A DNA stretch of 64,000 nucleotides, taken from contig NZ_JAKWBE010000007.1 of NCBI RefSeq assembly GCF_022513565.1, positions 240,742 through 304,741 of the forward strand. The letters run 5' to 3'. The DNA comes from Streptomyces gilvus (lineage in GTDB: Bacteria > Actinomycetota > Actinomycetes > Streptomycetales > Streptomycetaceae). The notes beneath the pieces are model-generated. The model worked only from the letters and a program-made list of their open reading frames with translations, did no database searches and had not been told where the DNA came from. The position numbers and the translations under genes are program-made. Shown here piece after piece: positions 24,909-33,382 of this stretch (position 1 is its first letter; each line of letters begins with the position of its first letter).

Positions 24909-27900
24909 ATGCGGGACGGCCATCGGGCTGATGCCGAACGGCTGTTGGCACGGGCGGTGGAGGAGGAGGTACGGCGCTCCGGCGGACGTACCGACGGAAC
25001 GGTCCTGCTGTCGCGGGCGCGCGGCGCGCTGGACGCGATGGCCGAGACGTCCGCCGAGGAGTACGAGGCCTACACCCGCGCGCTGGACGAGGCGGAGGCC
25101 GGGCGGCTCTCGTTCGCGCAGCGGTACGCGAAGGAGGGCGCCGGAACCCCCTTGCTCGTGGCGGCCGTTGCCGCTCTCGCGGCCGCCGTCTCCGACCTGG
25201 TCCTGGGCACGGACACGGGAACCGCGCTGGGAGCCGGCGTGGCCGTGGGCGTCGTGGCCGCAGCGGCGACGGTGGTCAAGGTGGCCGGCTCCCATCTGCC
25301 CGCCGCCCACCACCGCGCCGGCGCCGCGAACCAGCCCGGCGGGCCCGAACAGCTGCGGCTGCAGTGGCTGACGGCGCTGGAGGTGCGCGGCATCCGCCCG
25401 TTCCTGGACCAGCAGCGCGTCCTCGCCGCATCGACCGGCCCGAAGAAGACGGGCCCGCAGCTGCGCGGCGCGGACAAGAGCGCGGCGGCCCGCGGACGAA
25501 GCGTGCTGGCGCAGTCGTTCGGTCAACTACCGGAGCCGGTCGGCGCGTTCGCGGGCCGACGGCAGGAGATGGCGCGGATCCGGCAGTGGGTGCAGGCCTC
25601 GCGGGCGGCGACGGCGACCCGTCCGACGGTCGTCGTGCTGCACGGTGCGCCCGGCAGCGGCCGTACGACGCTCGCCGTACGGGCCACGCACGACCTGAAG
25701 GACTACTTCCGCGGCGCCTGCGTGGTCGATCTGCGCGGCGCCAGCGCGGAGGAGTCGCCCCTGTCCACCCGTGACGCCCTGCTCCATCTGCTCAACCGGC
25801 TGGGCGCGCCCCGCGAGCAGCTGCTGTTCCGTGAGCGTTCCTCCCCCGACCAGCAGGTCAAGCGGCTGAGCGAGCTCTACCACCAGCATCTGGCGGGAGT
25901 CGCGGTGACGATCGTCCTGGACGACGCCTCAGACCCGGAGCAGGTCCGCACGCTCGTCCCGGAGCGCTCCGACAGCCTGGTCCTGGTCACCGCCCGCGAG
26001 CCCCTCGCGCTGCCCGCCGCCCTGCCGGCGGACGTCCACCAGCTGCCGGTGGAGGCGCTGGACGCGGCGGGCGCGGAGGAGCTGCTGGACGCGGCGGCGC
26101 AGGACAGTTCCGGACCGTACGACGCGGATTCCGCGGACCGGATCAGGCAGTTGTGCGGCGGCCTGCCGCTGGCGCTGAGCATCGCGGGGTCCTCCCTGGG
26201 GCCGCGCTCACCGCGCCAACTGGCCACGGACCTCGGGGCGTACGGCCCGGTCGAGCCGACGGAGCGGGCGCTGTGGCTGCGCTACACCGACCAGTCGGAG
26301 ACGGCCCGGCGGCTGCTGCGCCGACTCGCGCTGGCCGGCCGCGCCTCGCTCGGCGCCGCCGCCGCGGCCTCCCTGCTCGCGACCGACGAGACGGAGGCCA
26401 CCCGCCATCTGGTGGCCCTGTCCCGCGCGGGCCTGATCGACCACGTGCGGGGCAACCGCTACCGGCTGCACGACCTGGTCCGCGCCTTCGCGCAGGCCCG
26501 GCTCCTCGACGAGGAGGACCCGGCCGAGCGTACGGCGGCGCAGGAACGCCTGATCGTGAACTACGCGGATCTCGCCGACTCGGTGCTGCGTCTGGTCGAC
26601 GGCAACATGTCGACCCGCTCGGACCGCTTCAGCCCGCACGGCTTCACCTCCCTGGACGAGGCGCTGCGCTGGCTGGACGACGAGTCGAGCTTCATCACCT
26701 CCACGCTGCGGCACGCGGAGGGCGTGAACCAGGCGGCCGTGCTGAACCTGCTGGGCGCCCTGTGCGACTACTGCCTGCTGCGCGGCGACCTCTACCGGCT
26801 GGGCGAGATCAGCGAGCTGGCGCAGGCCGTCGACCAGGGCCTGCTGGTCCGCTCGGTGCAGTGGCGCACCGGCATCGCGGCCCGTCAGCTGGGCGAGCTG
26901 GACAAGGCCCGGACGACCCTGACCTCGGTCGTGGACCTGTACATGGAGGCCCACCACGACGCGGGCGCGGCCCGGGCGCTGTGCTCCCTCGGCATCACCC
27001 TGCACCACCAGGGCAATCTGACCGAGGCGACGGCGCGGCTGCGGGAGGCCCTTCAGCTGCAGTCGGTCCCCGAACTGGCGACGGACCGGGCCTGGACGAT
27101 GCACGCGCTGGCGGCGGTGGAGCGCGACCGCGGCCGGCTGCCCGAGGCGATGCGGCTGCTCACCGAGTCCCTGGTGCTGCACCACGCCGGTGAGTCCCTG
27201 CACGGCGAGGCCTGGGCCCACTTCCAGCTGGGCCAGCTCGTTCTGCGGACGGGGGACGTCCCGCGCGCGGAGGTGGAGCTGAAGGCGGCCCTCGACCGGT
27301 ACGGCCGTACCCGCGACGCCCGTGGCGAGGCGTGGGCGCTGACCCAGCTGGCACGCGCCCGGCTGGTGGCCGGCGATCCCTCCCCGGCGGTCGACGGTCT
27401 GCGCCAGGCGGCGGCCCGCCACCGGGAGAACGAGGACGCGCGCGGCGAGGCCTGGACGATCTACTACCTGGGCCAGGCCCTGGAGGAGACCGGCGACCTG
27501 GATCGGGCGGTGCGTGAGCTGGAGCGCTCCCGCACGATGTTCTCCCGGATGCGGGACGTCTACGGCCTCGCGTGCGCCCGGCACCACTCGGCCCGCGTCA
27601 CCCGCGACCAGCGGGCGGCCCAGACGGGGTCGCTGCGCAACTCCGGCTTCGCCCGCCAGCTGCTGGTCGACGCCCGCGCCGACTTCCAGCGCATCGGCGT
27701 CGCCCACGGCGAGGCGTGGACGTGTCTGGAGCTGGCGGTGGTGGACGCGGGCAACGCCCGCACCCAGCAGGCCCTCGCCCTGTGCGACGAGGCGGCGGAC
27801 CTGTTCGCCTCCTACGGCGACCGCCGCGGCGAGGACTGGGCCCGCTTCCTGCGCTGCACCCTGCTCCCCTACGCGGCCCCCGGTGGCGTGGAGGTCGGCA

Positions 27901-28109
27901 CCGCGGTCGCCCAGGAGGACCTGGCCGAGCTCGCCCGCACCGACCACCCCCTGCGCGACGAGAAGCTCGACGACTACGTGGGGGCGTACCAGCTGCTGCT
28001 GGAGCGGGGGGTGAGCCTGGAGGCGGGCTGGCAGGCCTGGCGGCTGGGGATGGCGCCCAGCCGGCATGCGCGGGAGGTCATGGGCGTGGCGGTGCCGGCC
28101 AGACAGTGA
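24909..28109 (+). CDS. Large STAND-type NTPase with TPR repeats and membrane segment
   Basis: A 1066-residue protein: a helical N-terminal region (1-75), two hydrophobic segments (about 80-127), a P-loop NTPase domain from about 215 to 480, a winged-helix region and a long C-terminal array of TPR-like repeats (about 620-1000) containing the recurring GEAW motif ([49 protein letters not shown]). The P-loop reads GAPGSGRTT, with Arg252 where the catalytic lysine is expected; Walker B is TIVLDDASD. The start ATG follows GGAGGGGGA. The architecture is that of signal-transducing STAND ATPases; ligand and output are unknown. Confidence 0.85.
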   Translation: MRDGHRADAERLLARAVEEEVRRSGGRTDGTVLLSRARGALDAMAETSAEEYEAYTRALDEAEAGRLSFAQRYAKEGAGTPLLVAAVAALAAAVSDLVLGTDTGTALGAGVAVGVVAAAATVVKVAGSHLPAAHHRAGAANQPGGPEQLRLQWLTALEVRGIRPFLDQQRVLAASTGPKKTGPQLRGADKSAAARGRSVLAQSFGQLPEPVGAFAGRRQEMARIRQWVQASRAATATRPTVVVLHGAPGSGRTTLAVRATHDLKDYFRGACVVDLRGASAEESPLSTRDALLHLLNRLGAPREQLLFRERSSPDQQVKRLSELYHQHLAGVAVTIVLDDASDPEQVRTLVPERSDSLVLVTAREPLALPAALPADVHQLPVEALDAAGAEELLDAAAQDSSGPYDADSADRIRQLCGGLPLALSIAGSSLGPRSPRQLATDLGAYGPVEPTERALWLRYTDQSETARRLLRRLALAGRASLGAAAAASLLATDETEATRHLVALSRAGLIDHVRGNRYRLHDLVRAFAQARLLDEEDPAERTAAQERLIVNYADLADSVLRLVDGNMSTRSDRFSPHGFTSLDEALRWLDDESSFITSTLRHAEGVNQAAVLNLLGALCDYCLLRGDLYRLGEISELAQAVDQGLLVRSVQWRTGIAARQLGELDKARTTLTSVVDLYMEAHHDAGAARALCSLGITLHHQGNLTEATARLREALQLQSVPELATDRAWTMHALAAVERDRGRLPEAMRLLTESLVLHHAGESLHGEAWAHFQLGQLVLRTGDVPRAEVELKAALDRYGRTRDARGEAWALTQLARARLVAGDPSPAVDGLRQAAARHRENEDARGEAWTIYYLGQALEETGDLDRAVRELERSRTMFSRMRDVYGLACARHHSARVTRDQRAAQTGSLRNSGFARQLLVDARADFQRIGVAHGEAWTCLELAVVDAGNARTQQALALCDEAADLFASYGDRRGEDWARFLRCTLLPYAAPGGVEVGTAVAQEDLAELARTDHPLRDEKLDDYVGAYQLLLERGVSLEAGWQAWRLGMAPSRHAREVMGVAVPARQ

Positions 28110-28130
28110 CCGGCACCACCGCCCGCCTCG

Positions 28131-28370
28131 TCAGCTCTGGCGTGCCTTGGGGCCGGCGGAGGTCTTCCCGGACTCGGCGTCCGGGTCGCCCTTCTCCTTG
28201 AACTCGACCTTGCCCATGTGGCGGTTCATGGACTTCATCAGGCCCCACACGGCCAGGGCCATCGCCGCGAAGACGATGAAGCCGAGGACACCGGGGGTGA
28301 CCTTGTTCTCGTCCACCTCCTTGGCGAGGGGGACGAGGTGCGTCATTGCCAGGCTCACGCTTGCGCTCAT
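28131..28370 (-). CDS. Small single-pass membrane protein
   Basis: A 79-residue protein with one transmembrane helix (VTPGVLGFIVFAAMALAVWGLM) and a charged C-terminal tail rich in Lys/Glu/Asp. The start lies just past the stop codon of mca, so the two are probably co-transcribed and translationally coupled; an ATG three codons upstream, which overlaps the mca stop region, is an alternative start and neither has a clear ribosome site. Conserved beside mca in streptomycetes to my knowledge. Function unknown. Confidence 0.8.
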   Translation of the reverse strand: MSASVSLAMTHLVPLAKEVDENKVTPGVLGFIVFAAMALAVWGLMKSMNRHMGKVEFKEKGDPDAESGKTSAGPKARQS

Positions 28371-28371
28371 G

Positions 28372-29253
28372 TCAGGCATTGTCCCGGACGCCCGCGAAGA
28401 GGTCGTCCTCGGGGAGGGAGGTATCGACGAGGGACTTGGCGAGCTCGTACTCCTCGGTCGGCCAGACCTCCTTCTGGATGTCCATCGGGACCTTGAACCA
28501 GCCGCCGTCGGGGTCGATCTGCGTGGCGTGCGCGATCAGCGCCTTGTCGCGGATCTCGAAGAAGTCGGCACACGGGATGTGCGTGGTCAGGGTGCGCTCG
28601 GCGCGCTCGAACTGCGCCCACCGCTTGAGCCAGTCCCCGTACGGCGACTCCATGCCGCGCTCCAGCAGCGCGTTGTGCAGCGCCTCGGTGCGCGGGCGGT
28701 TGAAGCCCTGGTTGTAGTACAGCTTCAGCGGCTGGTACGCGGGCCCGAACTCGGCCTCCGGGTACTTCTCGGCGTCCGCCGCGCCCTCGAACGCCACCAT
28801 CGAGATCTTGTGGGTCATGATGTGGTCGGGGTGCGGGTAGCCGCCGTTCTCGTCGTAGGTGGTGATCACCTGCGGACGGAAGGCGCGGACCTGCTTGACC
28901 AGCTCGCCGGCCGCCTTGTCGACGTCCTCCAGCGCGAAGCAGCCCTCGGGCAGCGGCGGCAGCGGGTCGCCCTCGGGCAGGCCGGAGTCGACGAAGCCCA
29001 GCCACTCCTGCTTGACGCCGAGGATCTCGCGGGCCTCGTCCATCTCCTTCTTGCGTACCTCGTGGATGTGCTCCTCGATGTACTTGTCCCCCTGCAGCTT
29101 CGGATTGAGGATGGAGCCGCGCTCCCCGCCCGTGCAGGTCACGACCAGCACGTCCACCCCCTCGGACACGTACTTCGCCATGGTGGCCGCGCCCTTGCTC
29201 GACTCGTCGTCGGGGTGGGCGTGCACGGCCATCAGTCGCAGCTGGTCAGTCAA
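28372..29253 (-). CDS. mca: Mycothiol S-conjugate amidase
   Basis: A 293-residue zinc amidase of the LmbE/PIG-L family. It cleaves mycothiol S-conjugates to GlcN-inositol and a mercapturic acid that is exported, which detoxifies alkylating agents and antibiotics. The zinc site is readable in AVHAHPDDESS (His13, Asp16) and YPHPDHIMTH; the Mca-type GGERGSILNPKL and the region PTEEYELAKSLVDTSLPEDDLFAGV near the end distinguish it from the deacetylase MshB. Start codon is TTG with AAGGA upstream. The small membrane protein follows. Confidence 0.94.
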   Translation of the reverse strand: MTDQLRLMAVHAHPDDESSKGAATMAKYVSEGVDVLVVTCTGGERGSILNPKLQGDKYIEEHIHEVRKKEMDEAREILGVKQEWLGFVDSGLPEGDPLPPLPEGCFALEDVDKAAGELVKQVRAFRPQVITTYDENGGYPHPDHIMTHKISMVAFEGAADAEKYPEAEFGPAYQPLKLYYNQGFNRPRTEALHNALLERGMESPYGDWLKRWAQFERAERTLTTHIPCADFFEIRDKALIAHATQIDPDGGWFKVPMDIQKEVWPTEEYELAKSLVDTSLPEDDLFAGVRDNA

Positions 29254-29382
29254 GACTCAATCCTTGGTAAGTCGGCGCCCCCGGTGTCTTCGGGTGCGAT
29301 CGGCGGCTTCTATAGTGACCGAATCGGGAGGCGAATAATTCCGGGGTCCGGCTCCGGAGGCCCCCGCGCCGAGAGGACGATC

Positions 29383-29781
29383 ATGAGTACGGCGAGCACT
29401 CAGCTGCCCGAGGGCCGCTACGGTCGCTCCTCGGACGAGCGCGCCGACCGCAAACTCAAGATCGCCGGTGCGGTGCTCGGCGCCCTGCTGCTGGCACTGA
29501 TCGGTTACTTCGCCTACCACTACGTCGGCCAGAACAAGATCAGCGGCGAGGTCATCACCTTCGAGCCCCACAAGGACTCGGTGCAGATCCATCTGGAGGT
29601 CCGCAAGGACTCCGGTACCTCCGGCTACTGCACGATCCGCTCCCAGGCGGCGGACGGCAGCGAGGTGGGCCGGGCCGACTTCCGCTTCACCGGCAGCGCG
29701 ACCCGAATCGACCGGGTCCTCACGCTGCGCACGACGGCCCCGGGCACCACGGCGGAGCTGCTCGGCTGCCACGCCGACTGA
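29383..29781 (+). CDS. DUF4307-type membrane protein
   Basis: A 132-residue protein with a short cytoplasmic N-terminus, one transmembrane helix (IAGAVLGALLLALIGYFAYHYV) and an extracytoplasmic beta-rich domain (VQIHLEVRKDSGTSGYCTIRS, VLTLRTTAPGTTAELLGCHAD) with two cysteines that could form a disulfide. This matches the DUF4307 family that lies divergently from mca in actinomycetes. The start ATG is preceded by GAGAGGA. Function unknown. Confidence 0.85.
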   Translation: MSTASTQLPEGRYGRSSDERADRKLKIAGAVLGALLLALIGYFAYHYVGQNKISGEVITFEPHKDSVQIHLEVRKDSGTSGYCTIRSQAADGSEVGRADFRFTGSATRIDRVLTLRTTAPGTTAELLGCHAD

Positions 29782-29949
29782 CGTCAGCCCGGAAACGTGG
29801 CGGCTGACCTGCGTCGACGTAATTCTGAGGGCTTATGTCCTCCCCCTTCGGCCGCTGAATTGTTAGGCTCGTGGTTTCGCCCATCCGTGAAGGAACATTC
29901 TTCTGGGTAGGGCGATGCTTTGTATTCCCAGTACCTACGAGGAGCACCT

Positions 29950-30450
29950 GTGACCCAGACCAGCGAGAACGTCACCTGGCTGACCCAGGAGGCGTACAAC
30001 CAGCTCAAGGCCGAGCTGGAGTACCTGTCTGGTCCTGCGCGCACGGAGATCGCCGCCAAGATCGCGGCCGCGCGCGAGGAGGGCGACCTGCGTGAGAACG
30101 GCGGGTACCACGCGGCCAAGGAAGAGCAGGGCAAGCAGGAGCTCCGTGTGCGCCAGCTGACCCAGCTCCTGGAGAACGCCAAGGTCGGCGAGGCCCCGGC
30201 GTCGGCGGACGGCGCCGTGGCGCCCGGCATGGTCGTGACGATCGCCTTCGACGGCGACGAGGACGACACGATGACCTTCCTGCTCGCCTCGCGCGAGTAC
30301 GCGAGCTCCGACATCGAGACCTACTCGCCGCAGTCCCCACTGGGCTCCGGCGTGATCGGCCACAAGGTCGGTGAGGACGCGGAGTACGAGCTGCCGAACG
30401 GCAAGAAGGCCTCCGTACGGATCCTCAAGGCCGAGCCCTACAACGGCTGA
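29950..30450 (+). CDS. greA: Transcription elongation factor GreA
   Basis: A 166-residue Gre factor. The N-terminal coiled coil (about 10-80: LTQEAYNQLKAELEYL ... REEGDLRENGGYHAAKEEQ) carries the acidic tip (EEGDLREN region) that enters the RNA polymerase secondary channel and stimulates cleavage of backtracked RNA; the C-terminus is the FKBP-like domain (SPQSPLGSGVIGHKVGE). GTG start with GGAG upstream. It is followed by a very strong hairpin terminator. Usual length for the family. Confidence 0.96.
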   Translation: MTQTSENVTWLTQEAYNQLKAELEYLSGPARTEIAAKIAAAREEGDLRENGGYHAAKEEQGKQELRVRQLTQLLENAKVGEAPASADGAVAPGMVVTIAFDGDEDDTMTFLLASREYASSDIETYSPQSPLGSGVIGHKVGEDAEYELPNGKKASVRILKAEPYNG

Positions 30451-30476
30451 CCCGGCCCCCTGCACGCCCTTGGCGA

Positions 30477-30505
30477 GCCCCCGGCTTCCCGGTGAAGCCG
30501 GGGGC
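30477..30505 (+). terminator. Strong terminator of greA
   Basis: Perfect 12-bp stem GCCCCCGGCTTC/GAAGCCGGGGGC with a 5-base loop, 27 bases past the greA stop. It also lies 45 bases beyond the stop of the minus-strand permease remnant and could serve both strands. Confidence 0.9.
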
Positions 30506-30548
30506 ATCGTCATGCGGTCGGGTCATCCAGTGGCCCATTCGGTCGGAG

Positions 30549-30899
30549 TCACGCGGTCGCCGAGCGGTACTTGCGCACCGCGAGGGTCCGGAATATGACG
30601 ATGATCAGCGCCGAGTAGATCAGCGAGGCCCACACCGGGTGCACCATGGGCCAGGCGTCCGACTGGGACTGGCCGGGGTTGGCGAACAGGACCCGGCAGG
30701 CCTGCACGGTAGCGCTGAAGGGGTTCCACTCGGCGATGTGCCGCAGCCACGGGGTCATGTGGCTGGTGTCCACGAAGGCGTTCGAGATGAACGTCACCGG
30801 GAACAGCCAGATCAGTCCGCTGGAGGTCGCCGCCTCGGGCGTGCGCACCGACATGCCGATCAGGGCGCCGATCCAGGTGAAGGCGTAGCCGAGCAACTT
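30549..30899 (-). pseudogene. C-terminal remnant of the original ABC-2 permease
   Basis: Encodes about 117 residues (LLGYAFTWIGALIGMSVRTP ... FRTLAVRKYRSATA) that match the end of the intact permease upstream at roughly three quarters of positions. Upstream of LLGYAF the homology stops abruptly in unrelated sequence, and there is no ribosome site or plausible start. The matching N-terminal piece lies more than 1 kb away beside the ATPase gene. About 125 residues of the middle are missing from both remnants. Confidence 0.85.
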
Positions 30900-31040
30900 G
30901 GCCAGGCTGGGGTTGCTTCCTCTTCCGGCAGCTCATTCGCGCCACCCCTGTTCATTCATCGCTTCGCGGGCGAACTCGCGGTTTTCGGCGAGATCTTCCG
31001 CGATTCCGGCAGCGAGCAAAGCAGGGCCTGGGGTGTGGAA
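30900..31040 (-). other. Foreign-looking segment between the permease remnant and the nested permease
   Basis: On the minus strand this segment can encode a short peptide ending in AEDLAENREFAREAMNEQ-GWRE before a TGA, reminiscent of the tails of small antitoxin or regulatory proteins, but no convincing start is present. Its base composition is less G+C-rich than its surroundings. I read it as a fragment carried in with the nested permease. Confidence 0.35.
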
Positions 31041-31087
31041 AAACAGGAAGAGCGCCCTCCAGTTCGATGGAGAGCGCTCTTTCTGTT
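31041..31087 (-). terminator. Terminator of the nested permease
   Basis: An imperfect stem of about 20 bp (AAGAGCGC...CCTCCA pairing with TGGAG...GCGCTCTT, loop GTTCGA on the plus strand) lies about 40 bases past the permease stop; on the minus strand it is followed by CCTGTTTTTCC. Confidence 0.75.
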
Positions 31088-31124
31088 GGACTCTATCGCT
31101 GGTCAGAGACGCGATGGGATTTGT

Positions 31125-31925
31125 TCAGGCGCCTGCCCTGCGGTACTTGCGAACCGCTAGCGTTCGGAACACCGTGATAATCAGCACGGACCACAGCAGT
31201 GACGCCCAAACTGGATGCTGCATGGGCCAGGCGTCGGACGCTTTGAAGCCCGGGGGAAGGTTGCCGAACAGCTCGCGGCACGCCTGCACAGTAGCGCTGA
31301 ATGGATTCCACTCCGCGATGTGCCGCAGAAAGGTCGGCATCTGATTCGCGTCCACGAACGCGTTCGAGATGAAGGTCAGCGGGAACAGCCAGATGAGGCC
31401 GCCCGAGGTCGCCGCCTCAGGCGTGCGCACGGACAGGCCGATGAGTGCGCCGATCCATGAGAACGCGTAGCCGAGCAGCAGGAGCAGGCCGAAGCCGGCG
31501 AGCACCTTGCCAAAGTTCTCGTGGGTGCGCCAGCCTACGATCAGAGCAACAATCGCCAGGACGACGAGGGTGAGTGCTGTCTGGGCCAGGTCGGCGATGG
31601 TTCGGCCGGTCAGGACTGCGCCCCGAGTCATGGGCAAGGAACGGAAACGGTCGATGAGGCCCTTGTGCATGTCGTCGGCAATGCCCGCGCCAGCGCCCGC
31701 CGTAGCGAACGTCACCGTCTGGGCGAAAATGCCCGCCATCAGGAACTCACGGTAAGCCTGGGTTGAGGTGGACGAGCCGACCTGGATCGAGCCGCCGAAG
31801 ACGTAGGTGAACAGCACCACGAACATGATGGGCTGGACCAGGCCAAAGATCACCATCTCAGGAATCCGGGTCATCCGAATCAAGTTCCTGCGGGTGATCA
31901 CCAGGGAATCGCTGATGGCGCTCAC
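31125..31925 (-). CDS. ABC-2 type permease (DrrB-like), nested inside a broken homologue
   Basis: A complete 266-residue DrrB/ABC-2 permease with six transmembrane segments (for example MVIFGLVQPIMFVVLFTYVF, ALTLVVLAIVALIVGW, VLAGFGLLLLLGYAFSWIGA) and the loop DRFRSLPMTRGAV typical of daunorubicin-type exporters. GTG start with GGGAGGGG upstream; the start overlaps by GTGA the stop of the N-terminal remnant of the original permease, as that remnant overlaps the ATPase stop, so coupling down the operon is preserved. It most likely works with the upstream ATPase to export a hydrophobic compound or antibiotic. It is not a recent duplicate of the remnants, from which it differs at about one residue in four. 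Confidence 0.9.
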   Translation of the reverse strand: MSAISDSLVITRRNLIRMTRIPEMVIFGLVQPIMFVVLFTYVFGGSIQVGSSTSTQAYREFLMAGIFAQTVTFATAGAGAGIADDMHKGLIDRFRSLPMTRGAVLTGRTIADLAQTALTLVVLAIVALIVGWRTHENFGKVLAGFGLLLLLGYAFSWIGALIGLSVRTPEAATSGGLIWLFPLTFISNAFVDANQMPTFLRHIAEWNPFSATVQACRELFGNLPPGFKASDAWPMQHPVWASLLWSVLIITVFRTLAVRKYRRAGA

Positions 31926-32125
31926 TTCACCCCTCCCTTCCTCAGGTTGGGCCGCCGGTCGTGGACGCGCGGCGAGATGGATCCTGACCAACACGGGCGA
32001 ACAGGATCCGGGATGCGGGACATCCGAATCAGATTGCGCTTGGCGACGACCAGCGAGTCACGGAAGGACTGGCTGACCGGGTTCGCGCTCGGCGCGACCC
32101 GCACGGCGTCCGTGATGGCGCTCAC
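31922..32125 (-). pseudogene. N-terminal remnant of the original ABC-2 permease
   Basis: A 67-residue frame: the first 40 residues (VSAITDAVRVAPSANP, DSLVVAKRNLIRMSRIPD) align with the start of DrrB-type permeases; after SRIPD the sequence switches to an unrelated tail rich in Arg and Pro. The start GTG overlaps the ATPase stop (GTGA), and its own TGA overlaps the GTG of the nested permease in the same way. The junction is marked by the inverted repeat GGATCCTG/CAGGATCC at 31979-32009. Confidence 0.85.
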
Positions 32126-33132
32126 TTGGCTGCCTCCGTCTTCTGACCGCGTCCCTTGGGCCCGGCCTGCTCGTCGCTCTCGGCTTCCTTGATCTCGGCG
32201 ACATGGCCGGTCAGGGAGAGGAACACGTCGTCGAGGGTCGGGCGGCGCAGCCCGATGTCGTCTATCTCGATGCCCCGGACGTCCAGCTCGCGGATGACCT
32301 CGGCGAGCAGCTTGGCGCCTCCGGTGACGGGCACGGTGAGCTTGCGGGTGTGCTCCTCGACGGTGAGCTCGCCCTTGCCGAAGCCGGCGAGGACCTCCCC
32401 GGCGAGCGTGATGTGCTCGCGATCGTGCACCACGACCTCGACGCGCTCGCCGCCGGTGCGCGCCTTGAGCTGGTCGGAGGTGCCGCGCGCGATGACGCGG
32501 CCGTGGTCGACGACCGCGATGTCGTGCGCGAGGTGGTCGGCCTCTTCCAGGTACTGGGTGGTCAGCAGCAGGGTCGTGCCGCCGGAGACGAGCTGTTTGA
32601 TGACCTCCCACAGCAGCTGGCGGTTGCGCGGGTCCAGGCCGGTCGTCGGCTCGTCCATGAACATCACGGGCGGGGACACGACGAGGGCGGCCGCGAGGTC
32701 GAGGCGGCGGCGCATGCCGCCGGAGTAGGTCTTGGCGGGGCGGTCGGCCGCGTCCGCGAGGTCGAACTGGGCCAGCAGCTCCTCGGCGCGGGCCTTCGCC
32801 GCCCTGGCCCTCATCTGGTAGAGCTGGCCGACCATCTGGAGGTTCTCACGGCCGGTCAGGTACTCGTCGACCGCGGCGAACTGGCCGGACAGGCCGATCG
32901 AGCGGCGCACCTCGTTCGGCTGCTTGAGCACGTCGAGGCCGGCGACGACGGCCTTGCCGCTATCCGGTTGCAGCAGGGTCGTCAGACAGCGGACAGTGGT
33001 CGTCTTGCCCGCGCCGTTCGGCCCGAGCAGGCCCAGCACGGTGCCCTCGGGGACATCGAGGTCGACGCCGTCCAGAGCCCTTACGTCCCCGAAGGTCTTC
33101 ACCAGACCTTCGGCATAGATGGCGCCTGGCAT
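32122..33132 (-). CDS. Daunorubicin-resistance-type ABC transporter ATP-binding protein (DrrA family)
   Basis: A 336-residue ABC ATPase. Walker A is GPNGAGKTTT, the signature is YSGGMRRRLD, Walker B VMFMDEPTTGLD, and the switch histidine is replaced by the LTTQYLEEAD segment typical of DrrA proteins. The C-terminal 110 residues are the DrrA accessory domain. It powers export through an ABC-2 permease; the natural partner gene downstream has been split, and an intact homologue now occupies the partner position. ATG start preceded by GGAG. Confidence 0.93.
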   Translation of the reverse strand: MPGAIYAEGLVKTFGDVRALDGVDLDVPEGTVLGLLGPNGAGKTTTVRCLTTLLQPDSGKAVVAGLDVLKQPNEVRRSIGLSGQFAAVDEYLTGRENLQMVGQLYQMRARAAKARAEELLAQFDLADAADRPAKTYSGGMRRRLDLAAALVVSPPVMFMDEPTTGLDPRNRQLLWEVIKQLVSGGTTLLLTTQYLEEADHLAHDIAVVDHGRVIARGTSDQLKARTGGERVEVVVHDREHITLAGEVLAGFGKGELTVEEHTRKLTVPVTGGAKLLAEVIRELDVRGIEIDDIGLRRPTLDDVFLSLTGHVAEIKEAESDEQAGPKGRGQKTEAAK

Positions 33133-33168
33133 GTGAGTCTCCACGTCGTCGGGGATTCTTGGGAGAGG

Positions 33169-33184
33169 CCTAGGCAAGCCTAGG
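33169..33184. promoter_or_regulatory. Perfect palindrome upstream of the ABC exporter
   Basis: CCTAGGCAAGCCTAGG is a perfect 7+7 inverted repeat, 36 bases upstream of the ATPase start codon on the minus strand. It is a good operator candidate. It shares some bases with iron boxes but does not fit their 19-bp consensus. Confidence 0.5.
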
Positions 33185-33382
33185 TTTGTGCGATTTGTTC
33201 CGCCTGATCGGTGACGCAGCGGCGGCCACGAGACACACCATAACGCGATGTATCGCGTCCCTCAATGGATTTACCCGATCGAGTGACATCGGGTGACGAA
33301 GAGCCCCTGAGCAGGCCGTTCCGCTTGATGTGGGCGGCCCGCGACGGGTCGACGACCTCAGCCGAAGTCGGCGTGCCTGCCC

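Noticed and set aside
26208..28067. 600-codon frame antisense to the STAND gene
   Set aside because: Shadow of the TPR region: repetitive Gln/Arg/Val composition with no family resemblance.
31125..31925. Recent tandem duplication of the permease
   Set aside because: The intact permease and the C-terminal remnant differ at about a quarter of residues and at the N-terminus in length, so a recent copy does not fit.
33169..33184. DmdR/DtxR iron box
   Set aside because: The palindrome has TAGG/CCTA elements but wrong spacing and centre for the 19-bp iron-box consensus, and no iron gene follows.
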